Shown here: positions 1 through 5,395 of the stretch, piece by piece | Layout: every line of letters starts with the position of its first letter | How positions within the stretch are numbered: position 1 is the first letter of the stretch | Origin: Clostridia bacterium | GTDB taxonomy: Bacteria; Bacillota; Clostridia; Christensenellales; Borkfalkiaceae | DNA length: 5,395 nt | Direction: 5' to 3' | Assembly (NCBI GenBank): GCA_017503885.1 | Contig: JAFVSF010000063.1 | Location: 1 to 5,395, forward strand | Translations under genes and position numbers: made by a program | Notes under the pieces: generated by a model | Told to the model about the DNA's origin: nothing | What the model saw: only the letters and a program-made list of their open reading frames with translations | Databases searched by the model: none

Positions 1-1
1 G

Positions 2-463
2 GCATCTAAACTTATAGAAGAAGGCAAGAGTGCAAAAGAGATAGTTGACATTATCAATGCAGAAAGAGAAAAAGTTCAAATTTCTTTTGTAGTAGATAAA
101 CTTGATTTCCTTGCAAAAGGTGGAAGATGTAACGCTGCTAAAGCGTTGGCTGCAAGCGTTATGAAAATACATCCGTCAATAGTTATGGAAGACGGAACTT
201 TAGTTCAGGGCAAAAAGTATATGGGCAATTTGGCAAGAGGATGTTCTCAATACGTTAAAGATATTGCAAGTGAATACAAAAACTACGACGAGTCTATTTG
301 TTTTGTAACGCACAGCCCTTCTGACCAAGCAATAGTTGACCTCGTTATTGAAAAGGTTAAAGAGTATTTCAAATTTGAACAAATAGTTGATTCAACTGCT
401 GGTAGTACTGTAACTAGCCACTGTGGACCAAACACTATTGGTATAATTTTTTACGCTAAATAA
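2..463 (+). CDS. DegV family protein, C-terminal part (5' end outside window)
   Basis: The frame is open from base 2 to the TAA at 461-463, giving 153 residues. The coding part therefore starts well before the first in-frame ATG at 146, which is internal. DegV proteins bind a fatty acid between two domains, and in Gram-positive bacteria related proteins (FakB) present fatty acids to the FakA kinase; whether this copy does so is not shown here. The family signatures visible are the LDFLAKGGR segment with the following alanine-rich helix (about 101-160), the variant MKIHPSIVMEDG (usual form LNIKP...DG) and the C-terminal SHCGPNTIGIIFY (416-457), whose His and Gly-Pro are typical of the lipid-binding end. 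Full-length members are about 280 residues, so roughly the first 125 are missing because of the window edge, not because the gene is broken. The stop lies 2 bases before the next start. The family assignment is firm; the ligand and physiological role are inferred. Confidence 0.9.
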   Translation, partial: ASKLIEEGKSAKEIVDIINAEREKVQISFVVDKLDFLAKGGRCNAAKALAASVMKIHPSIVMEDGTLVQGKKYMGNLARGCSQYVKDIASEYKNYDESICFVTHSPSDQAIVDLVIEKVKEYFKFEQIVDSTAGSTVTSHCGPNTIGIIFYAK

Positions 464-465
464 TT

Positions 466-1038
466 ATGATAAACGTTTACAAACAAGAAGATTACGAAAA
501 TGCGTTAAAATTAAAAAAGCAACTTCTTAAGTTCTATTTTTTAGGCTTAAGTGTGTTTTTAATAGCAGCTATAATTGTTTTCGTATTTTATTTAAGACTT
601 CCTTATCCATCGACTAAAGAGTTGGAAAATAAAAACACCTTGCTTTTAGTTGTAAATTGCGTGATTACGGGTATTGCGATAATACTTTCGTTTTTATATT
701 TGGGTATTCCATACAAAAGAGCAAGGGCATATTTTAGACTTTTAAACGATATAAAAATAGGTCAAAAGGTTAAAAACGTTAGTACGTTTGTTCAAAATGA
801 TGAGAGTGTTACCGAGGTTGGTAACGTAGACTTTCATACAATGGTCGTTTTAGAATGGTCTGATAAAACCCAAGAGTTTATGCGTAGGCACGTTTTGGTG
901 GATAAAGAGAAACCAATGCCAAATTTAAAAAACGGAGATATTATTTCTTACGTTACACATGCAAACGTTTTGCTCTCATACGGATATAAGAGTGAAGAGG
1001 ATATTTTTGAAGAATTAACCGAAAAGGAGAATAGATAA
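466..1038 (+). CDS. Two-helix membrane protein of unknown function
   Basis: I do not recognise this 190-residue protein. A short Lys-rich amphipathic N-terminus (residues 10-22) leads into a hydrophobic helix at about 23-43. A loop of about 15 residues follows, then a second helix at about 59-80. Lys/Arg clusters before helix 1 and after helix 2 (K84, R85, R87) predict that both ends are cytoplasmic, with only the short loop outside. The remaining ~105 residues are soluble and look beta-rich, with alternating hydrophobic stretches (TMVVLEW, RRHVLVD, GDIISYV) suggesting a small barrel or sandwich domain. There is no cleavable signal peptide, Cys pair or recognisable catalytic motif. The ATG at 466 is the only usual start: an in-frame TAA sits at 457-459. 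There is no Shine-Dalgarno sequence, so translation probably depends on ribosomes ending the DegV gene 2 bases upstream. The stop overlaps the pepF start by one base. The gene is very likely real; its function is unknown. Confidence 0.8.
   Translation: MINVYKQEDYENALKLKKQLLKFYFLGLSVFLIAAIIVFVFYLRLPYPSTKELENKNTLLLVVNCVITGIAIILSFLYLGIPYKRARAYFRLLNDIKIGQKVKNVSTFVQNDESVTEVGNVDFHTMVVLEWSDKTQEFMRRHVLVDKEKPMPNLKNGDIISYVTHANVLLSYGYKSEEDIFEELTEKENR
1024..1030 (+). promoter_or_regulatory. Ribosome binding site of pepF
   Basis: The heptamer AAGGAGA lies 7 bases before the ATG at 1038, a near-ideal Shine-Dalgarno match and spacing. It is inside the last codons of the upstream membrane-protein gene and fixes the pepF start at the TAATG stop/start overlap. 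It is the strongest ribosome site in the window. Confidence 0.85.
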
Positions 1039-2813
1039 TGGCTAAAATTAGAAGTGAAGTAAGTGAAAATTTAAAATGGAAACTTACCGATATATTTAGT
1101 AGTGACGACGAATTTAAAGCCCTTTTAAAAGACGTTGAGGGTAGATTGAACTTTGCTCAATACGAGGGCAAACTCTCTGATGAGGCAACTTTACTTAAAT
1201 GCCTTAAGGAACTTGATAATGTAGATTACGATATAGAAAAACTTGCAGTTTACGCTCATATGAAAAAAGACCTTGATACGAGAGATTCCGAGGCTAATGC
1301 GTTAAACTCAATGGTAAATAACCTCTTCGTTAAGTATGCATCTGGTCTTTCGTTTATGACACCAGAACTTACAGCACTTCCTGAAGAGAAGTTAAATGCA
1401 ATTATTGCAAACCCTGATTTTTCCGATTACGATTATCAACTTAAAGGCATATTAAAAACCAAGCCTCACGTTTTGTCAAAAGAGAGTGAAACTATTCTCG
1501 CAATGGGTGGTCAAGTATTTGGTGGATTCCACGATATATTCACTATGATTGACAATGCGGACATGCCTTTCCCTGAAATTGAAATAGATGGCAAAACGGT
1601 TAAGGTTACTCACGGAACGTATGGTCTTTTACTTCAATCTGATAGAAGAGAAGTGAGAGAAAAGGCGTTTAAGGCTTATTACAAGGCTTATATTTCCTTA
1701 ATTAACACTATCTCGGCAACTTATATCGGCAACGTAAACAAAGACGTATTTATGGCAAGAGCGAGAAAGTATGATAGTTGTCTTTCTAAAGCATTGTCGG
1801 GCGAAGACGTTGCTCCTGAAGTTTACGAAAACCTTTTAGAGAGCATAAACGAGGCACTTCCTCTCGTACATAGATACGTTAAAGATAGAAAAGATATTTT
1901 AGGCGTTGACGAACTTCATATGTACGATATTTATACGCCACTTGTTGAAAATGCAGATATTAAACTTGATTATGAAGATGCTTTCAAACTTGTAAAAGAA
2001 GGTCTTGCTCCTCTTGGTGAAGAATACGGCAAACTTTTACAAGATGCTCACGATAACGGTTGGATAGACGTTGAAGAGACAGAGGGTAAGAGAAGTGGTG
2101 CTTACAGCACTAGTGTATATGCACTTCCTCATCCATACGTGCTTTTAAACTATCAACCAACTACTCACGACGTATTTACACTTGCTCATGAACTTGGTCA
2201 TGCTATGCACTCGTACAAGTCTGAAAGAGCACAATGTCAAGCAAAGGCAAGTTACAAGATATTCGTTGCAGAAGTTGCGTCTACCGTAAACGAAGTCCTT
2301 CTTTTAAAACATTTACTTAAAAAGACTGAAGATAAGAAATTGAAAAAATATCTTCTTTCTTACTATATGGATATGATTAGGACTACTGCCTTCCGTCAAA
2401 CTATGTTTGCAGAGTTTGAATATATTGCGCATAACGCTGCAGAAAAGGGTGTTCCGCTCACTAAAGATTGGCTCAGTGAACAATATCTTAATCTCAATAA
2501 AAAATATTACGGTAAAGATATCGTTTCTGATGATGAAATTGCTTACGAATGGGCTAGAATTCCTCATTTTTATAGAGCATTTTACGTTTACAAATATGCG
2601 ACAGGTATTATAAGTGCAATATCTATTGCCGAGAGAATTTATACAGAGGGCGAAAAGGCAGTTGAAGATTATTTCAAATTCTTGTCTTCAGGTGGTAGTG
2701 ATAGCCCGGTAGAACTTTTAAAACTTGCAGGTGTAGACCTTACTAAAAAGGATGCGTTCAAGTCTGCAATGAAGTCTTTTGAATCTGCATTAGAAGAATT
2801 TGAAAGTTTATAA
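1038..2813 (+). CDS. pepF: Oligoendopeptidase F (M3B zinc metallopeptidase)
   Basis: This is a cytoplasmic zinc peptidase that cuts short peptides internally, serving peptide turnover and nutrition. At 591 residues it is close to the usual ~600 and appears intact. The N-terminal half is the helical oligopeptidase F region (roughly residues 1-190). The catalytic M3 domain follows, with the zinc motif HELGH at 384-388 (His384 and His388 as ligands, Glu385 as general base). The third ligand is predicted to be Glu412 in the FVAEVAST segment. The family-typical HFYRAFYVYKYATG stretch at 510-523 supplies His and Tyr residues expected to line the active site. There is no signal peptide or membrane segment. 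The start is supported by a strong AAGGAGA site and a one-base overlap with the preceding gene, so the two are probably translationally coupled. A 34-base gap follows before dnaB. The family call is very secure; the exact peptide preference cannot be read from the sequence, and related PepF/PepB paralogues share these motifs. Confidence 0.96.
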   Translation: MAKIRSEVSENLKWKLTDIFSSDDEFKALLKDVEGRLNFAQYEGKLSDEATLLKCLKELDNVDYDIEKLAVYAHMKKDLDTRDSEANALNSMVNNLFVKYASGLSFMTPELTALPEEKLNAIIANPDFSDYDYQLKGILKTKPHVLSKESETILAMGGQVFGGFHDIFTMIDNADMPFPEIEIDGKTVKVTHGTYGLLLQSDRREVREKAFKAYYKAYISLINTISATYIGNVNKDVFMARARKYDSCLSKALSGEDVAPEVYENLLESINEALPLVHRYVKDRKDILGVDELHMYDIYTPLVENADIKLDYEDAFKLVKEGLAPLGEEYGKLLQDAHDNGWIDVEETEGKRSGAYSTSVYALPHPYVLLNYQPTTHDVFTLAHELGHAMHSYKSERAQCQAKASYKIFVAEVASTVNEVLLLKHLLKKTEDKKLKKYLLSYYMDMIRTTAFRQTMFAEFEYIAHNAAEKGVPLTKDWLSEQYLNLNKKYYGKDIVSDDEIAYEWARIPHFYRAFYVYKYATGIISAISIAERIYTEGEKAVEDYFKFLSSGGSDSPVELLKLAGVDLTKKDAFKSAMKSFESALEEFESL

Positions 2814-2814
2814 T
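2809..2814 (+). promoter_or_regulatory. Possible -10 element of a promoter for dnaB
   Basis: A perfect TATAAT hexamer overlaps the pepF stop codon and would start transcription about 20-25 bases before the dnaB ATG. No good -35 sits at 16-18 bases: the hexamer at 2786-2791 (TGCATT) matches the consensus at only two positions. TTGAAT at 2779-2784 is a better match but 24 bases away. There is no TGn extension. In DNA this AT-rich such a hexamer can easily arise by chance, so this is a weak candidate only. Confidence 0.22.
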
Positions 2815-2838
2815 ATTACAAAAAAATAATTTTACTTT

Positions 2839-2843
2839 AGGTG
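2839..2843 (+). promoter_or_regulatory. Ribosome binding site of dnaB
   Basis: AGGTG lies 4 bases before the ATG at 2848. It matches the 3' half of the full AGGAGGTG complement, for which a short spacer is expected. It favours this start over the in-frame ATG nine codons later (2875), which would still keep the conserved PYNLEAEQ motif. Confidence 0.65.
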
Positions 2844-2847
2844 CATT

Positions 2848-4320
2848 ATGCAACAACAGATAAAAACTAACGCTATGCCATATAATCTCGAGGCTGAACA
2901 ATCGGTATTAGGCTCGATACTTATTGATATGGAATACCAATATGAAATAATGTCTAGGCTTAAAGAAAGGGATTTTTATCTTGAGTCACATAAGCATATT
3001 TTCAATGCAATGTATAGCATTATAAACGGAAATAAGCCTATTGACCTTGTAACCCTTTCAGATATGATGGAAAAGTCTGCAACGCTTGAAAAAGCAGGTG
3101 GTATTGAGTATCTTACAGACCTAGCAAGAATTACGCCATCGGCTGCAAACTACGAGTATTATCTTGATATCGTAAAAAGAGATAGTACTCTTCGCCGTCT
3201 TATAAGAAGTGCTGAAGACATTATTAAAGATTGTAAAAATTCAACCGATTATAATAAATCGGTGTCTTTTGCTGAAAAGAGTGTTTACGATATTTCAGAA
3301 GAACTCGACACCTCGACTCTTACGAATATTAACGCTTCATTTAACGGCATTTTAGACAAATTTGAAAATATCCAAAAAGATAAAAATTATCTTCAAGGCT
3401 TAAAGACTGGTTTTACTGGTCTTGACAATTTAACTAATGGATTTAAACCGGGTAACCTTATAATTTTGGCTGCTCGTCCTTCTATTGGTAAGTCTACGCT
3501 CGCTATGAATATAGTAGAAAACGTAGCATTGAGGGAAAATGCAGTTTGTGCCGTATTTGCACTTGAAATGACAAATGCAGAACTTGCTCAAAGAGTTCTT
3601 TGTTCCGTTTCAAACGTTTCAAATCAAGACGCGTTAAAGGGTAAACTTCAAGATGAAGATTGGCAGAAACTTTGGCAAGCGCAAAAGGTGCTTAATTCAA
3701 CTAATATTTTCGTTGATGATACGTCAATGACAACTTGTCCTGAAATTTTGTCTAAATGTAGAAGATTAAAGAGTAGACTTGGTAGACTTGACCTTATCGT
3801 TGTCGACCATATCCAACTTATGAACGCAGTAAAATCTAACGATAGTCGTCAACAAGAAATTACAGAAATTTCTCGTGGACTTAAAATGATTGCAAAAGAG
3901 TTGGACGTTCCTGTTTTAGCACTTTCACAGCTTTCTCGTCAAGTTACTGGTAGAAAAGGTCAAAAGCCTGTACTTTCCGATCTTCGTGAATCGGGTGCTA
4001 TTGAGCAAGACGCAGATATAGTTATGTTTATTCATAGACCTGACCTTGCAGCAGAAGAAAAAGAAATAGAGCAAGGTAGGGTTAAGAAAAACGTTGCAGA
4101 GATTATACTTGCTAAAAACAGAGCAGGTGCGTGCGAGTCGTTTGAACTTATATTTAAAGGCGAGAGGTCGAAGTTTATTAACCCTCCTCCTAATTACGTT
4201 AACGATATACAAATTGCTCCAACAAAAGCTGAAAGAGAGGCATATAAAAAGGCTGAAGAGGAAGAGGATGATTACGTTCCACCAGAGCCTCCACCAGAAG
4301 AAATAGACGATATTTTCTAA
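2848..4320 (+). CDS. dnaB: Replicative DNA helicase DnaB (DnaC in Bacillus naming)
   Basis: This is the hexameric ATP-driven helicase that unwinds DNA at the replication fork and recruits primase. The N-terminal helical domain begins with the signature PYNLEAEQSVLGSIL (residues 11-25) and runs to about 150; a linker and a RecA-like motor domain (about 180-445) follow. Visible motor motifs are Walker A ARPSIGKS (209-216, Lys215), catalytic Glu240 in FALEM, Walker B LIVVD ending at Asp320 and continuing HIQLM (the usual form is DYLQLM), LSQLSR, SDLRESGAIEQDAD, and the arginine finger Arg425 in AKNRAG. No intein interrupts the Walker A region. The protein is 490 residues, against about 454 in B. 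subtilis and 471 in E. coli. The extra length is a C-terminal extension (about 446-490) that becomes strongly acidic and proline-rich and ends in EEIDDIF. It follows pepF after 34 bases and precedes sua5 by 4 bases. Identity is secure; the role of the tail is unknown. Confidence 0.98.
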   Translation: MQQQIKTNAMPYNLEAEQSVLGSILIDMEYQYEIMSRLKERDFYLESHKHIFNAMYSIINGNKPIDLVTLSDMMEKSATLEKAGGIEYLTDLARITPSAANYEYYLDIVKRDSTLRRLIRSAEDIIKDCKNSTDYNKSVSFAEKSVYDISEELDTSTLTNINASFNGILDKFENIQKDKNYLQGLKTGFTGLDNLTNGFKPGNLIILAARPSIGKSTLAMNIVENVALRENAVCAVFALEMTNAELAQRVLCSVSNVSNQDALKGKLQDEDWQKLWQAQKVLNSTNIFVDDTSMTTCPEILSKCRRLKSRLGRLDLIVVDHIQLMNAVKSNDSRQQEITEISRGLKMIAKELDVPVLALSQLSRQVTGRKGQKPVLSDLRESGAIEQDADIVMFIHRPDLAAEEKEIEQGRVKKNVAEIILAKNRAGACESFELIFKGERSKFINPPPNYVNDIQIAPTKAEREAYKKAEEEEDDYVPPEPPPEEIDDIF

Positions 4321-4324
4321 TAAA

Positions 4325-5332
4325 ATGCTGACAAAAGTTTTAAAAATTAACGATGAATCCTTAAAAATTGCTAAAGAGTATATTTTAAACGGCGAGGTTG
4401 TAGGTTTTCCTACTGAAACTGTTTACGGTTTAGCAGGTATTGCCTATAAAGACGAGGCTGTCAAAAAGATATTCGAGGCAAAAGGAAGACCTCAAGACAA
4501 TCCTTTAATCGTACACGTACATGAAGACTACGACGTTGACAAGTTGGTTGAAGTTGAATTTGATTACGTTTATAAACTGCGTGAATTATTCACTCCAGGT
4601 CCTTTAACAATGGTTTATAAGAGTAAAGGGGTGGTAAGTCCCGTCGCTACGTGTGGACTTGATACTATAGGTATTAGAATTCCAAAGCACGAGGGGGCGC
4701 AAAAGTTTCTAAAAGCAGTTGACGTACCTATTGCCGCTCCGTCGGCTAATGCTTCAAAACATACTAGTCCTGTAACAGCCGAGCACGTTTTTGAGGATTT
4801 GCAAGGCAAAATACCTCTTATTTTAGATGGTGGAATGTGTGAGGGAGGTATAGAAAGTACCGTTCTTGACGTGACAACTGACACCCCTATTATTTTGAGA
4901 AGTGGGCTAATAACCTGTGAAATGATTAAAAATGCTGTTGGTAAATGTGAATATTCGCAAAATACCATGGCAGATAAGGTTAGAGCACCGGGGATGAAAT
5001 ATCAACATTACACTCCAAAATGTAAAACTGCACTTTTTGGTAGAAATCAAATAGAAGAGGCAAAAGATTACTTTATTCAAAACAAACAAAAAGGCTTGAG
5101 GGTTGTTTATATGTGCGACGATGGAATTGCTTCAATCCTAGGCGAAAATTGTTTAAACTTAGGTAAAAACGCTAGCGAAATTGCTCACAACTTATACGAC
5201 GCACTTCATAAGGCAGAAAGTATTGCCGACGTGCTTATTGCGTTTGACGTTGAAACGGGCAGTGACGTTGACGTTGGAATAATGAACAGGCTCACAAAAG
5301 CTTGTCAAAGAATACAAATGGAGAAATTATGA
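4325..5332 (+). CDS. sua5: L-threonylcarbamoyladenylate synthase, long Sua5 type
   Basis: The enzyme makes threonylcarbamoyl-AMP from threonine, bicarbonate and ATP, the first step of the t6A modification at position 37 of tRNAs reading ANN codons; TsaD with TsaB/TsaE completes it. Residues ~8-200 are the YrdC domain: FPTETVYGL (28-36), KGRPQDNPLIVH (53-64), TPGPLT (90-95, usually WPGPLT), GIRIP (116-120), APSAN (138-142), ESTVLD (177-182) and LRSG (191-194, usually LRPG). The linker motif APGMKYQHYTP (221-231) and a ~100-residue C-terminal Sua5 domain mark the long two-domain form (B. subtilis YwlC type) rather than the short TsaC form. An in-frame stop at 4304-4306 leaves ATG 4325 as the only usual start. 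It has no Shine-Dalgarno sequence and lies 4 bases after the dnaB stop, suggesting reinitiation by dnaB ribosomes. The stop overlaps rpiB by 4 bases (ATGA). Assignment is secure; the Trp-to-Thr and Pro-to-Ser changes are probably tolerated. Confidence 0.96.
   Translation: MLTKVLKINDESLKIAKEYILNGEVVGFPTETVYGLAGIAYKDEAVKKIFEAKGRPQDNPLIVHVHEDYDVDKLVEVEFDYVYKLRELFTPGPLTMVYKSKGVVSPVATCGLDTIGIRIPKHEGAQKFLKAVDVPIAAPSANASKHTSPVTAEHVFEDLQGKIPLILDGGMCEGGIESTVLDVTTDTPIILRSGLITCEMIKNAVGKCEYSQNTMADKVRAPGMKYQHYTPKCKTALFGRNQIEEAKDYFIQNKQKGLRVVYMCDDGIASILGENCLNLGKNASEIAHNLYDALHKAESIADVLIAFDVETGSDVDVGIMNRLTKACQRIQMEKL
5320..5323 (+). promoter_or_regulatory. Ribosome binding site of rpiB
   Basis: GGAG lies 5 bases before the ATG at 5329, inside the last codons of sua5. 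Together with the ATGA overlap it points to coupled translation of sua5 and rpiB and supports the chosen start. Confidence 0.7.
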
Positions 5333-5395
5333 AAATAGCTATTGGATGCGATCATGCAGGTATCCGCTTAAAACCCGTGTTAATTGACTACTTAA
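5329..5395 (+). CDS. rpiB: Ribose-5-phosphate isomerase B, N-terminal fragment (cut by window end)
   Basis: Only 22 codons are visible before the window ends. They read MKIAIGCDHAGIRLKPVL and on, which matches the start of RpiB/LacAB isomerases: a first beta strand, then the GCDHAG motif whose Asp8 and His9 belong to the substrate site. RpiB interconverts ribose-5-phosphate and ribulose-5-phosphate in the non-oxidative pentose phosphate pathway. LacA/LacB galactose-6-phosphate isomerase subunits share the same opening, so the fragment alone does not fully exclude them. Position directly after sua5 favours RpiB: Bacillus and relatives carry ywlC (sua5), then ywlE, then ywlF (rpiB). The start overlaps the sua5 stop by 4 bases and has its own GGAG. 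A full protein would be about 145-150 residues. Confidence 0.85.
   Translation, partial: MKIAIGCDHAGIRLKPVLIDYL

Larger units (their letters stand above)
2..5395 (+). other. Probable single co-transcribed run of six genes
   Basis: All six genes are on the same strand with spacings of 2, -1, 34, 4 and -4 bases. No GC-rich hairpin followed by a T-run was seen at any junction. This suggests one transcript, with the possible weak promoter before dnaB as the only internal break. Both ends lie outside the window, so the promoter and terminator of the run are not visible. Co-transcription is inferred from layout only. Confidence 0.5.

Noticed and set aside
442..447. TATAAT hexamer near the end of the DegV gene, possible promoter for the membrane-protein gene
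   Set aside because: It falls within conserved coding sequence (Gly-Ile-Ile codons), has no -35 match at 16-18 bases, and would leave a very short leader with no ribosome site.
146..463. A short 105-residue DegV gene starting at the ATG at 146
   Set aside because: The frame is open to the window edge, and the conserved DegV segment LDFLAKGGR lies before 146, so this ATG is internal to a longer gene.
2814..2847. Terminator or attenuator between pepF and dnaB
   Set aside because: The 34 bases are AT-rich with an A-run but contain no inverted repeat able to form a stable hairpin.
3925..4212. 95-codon open frame on the minus strand within dnaB
   Set aside because: It lies opposite the conserved motor-domain motifs of dnaB, and its composition (many Asn, Lys, Arg, Phe, Tyr) is that of AT-rich antisense.
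4615..4968. 117-codon open frame on the minus strand within sua5
   Set aside because: It lies wholly opposite the well-conserved YrdC domain; its translation has no recognisable motif, so it is a shadow of the real gene.
5252..5276. GACGTTGACGTT tandem repeat near the end of sua5
   Set aside because: It simply encodes Asp-Val-Asp-Val within conserved coding sequence and follows the window-wide ACGT codon preference; it is not a repeat element.
1..5395. CRISPR array, insertion sequence, tRNA/rRNA, riboswitch or defence system
   Set aside because: No spaced direct repeats, transposase motifs, tRNA-like cloverleaf or long structured leader were seen; almost every base is explained by six housekeeping-type genes.

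Overview
The window is one continuous run of plus-strand genes from an AT-rich bacterium. The best guess is an uncultured Clostridia/Bacillota lineage. This rests on a DegV-family lipid-binding protein, an M3B oligoendopeptidase F, a DnaB-type replicative helicase, a long two-domain Sua5 followed directly by rpiB, strong AT-rich codon choice and AGGAG-like ribosome sites. The sequence alone does not support a genus.

Layout: (1) bases 2-463, the C-terminal part of a DegV-family protein cut by the window edge; (2) 466-1038, a 190-residue protein of unknown function with two membrane helices; (3) 1038-2813, oligoendopeptidase F with an intact HELGH zinc site; (4) 2848-4320, the replicative helicase DnaB with an unusual acidic, proline-rich tail; (5) 4325-5332, threonylcarbamoyl-AMP synthase (Sua5); (6) 5329 to the end, the first 22 codons of ribose-5-phosphate isomerase B.

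The genes are packed tightly: gaps of 2, -1, 34, 4 and -4 bases. The only non-coding stretch of any size is the 34 bases between pepF and dnaB. No stem-loop terminator was seen, so the whole run may be one transcript, perhaps with an extra weak promoter in front of dnaB. The products do not form a single pathway. They are housekeeping functions (peptide turnover, DNA unwinding, tRNA t6A modification, pentose phosphate interconversion) sharing a transcript, as is common in this phylum.

I found no tRNA, rRNA, CRISPR array, mobile element or riboswitch, and no clear new biological system. The points most worth checking are the SSB-like acidic end of DnaB, a near-absolute codon-junction preference for ACGT over ATGT across all complete genes, and the uncharacterised two-helix membrane protein.
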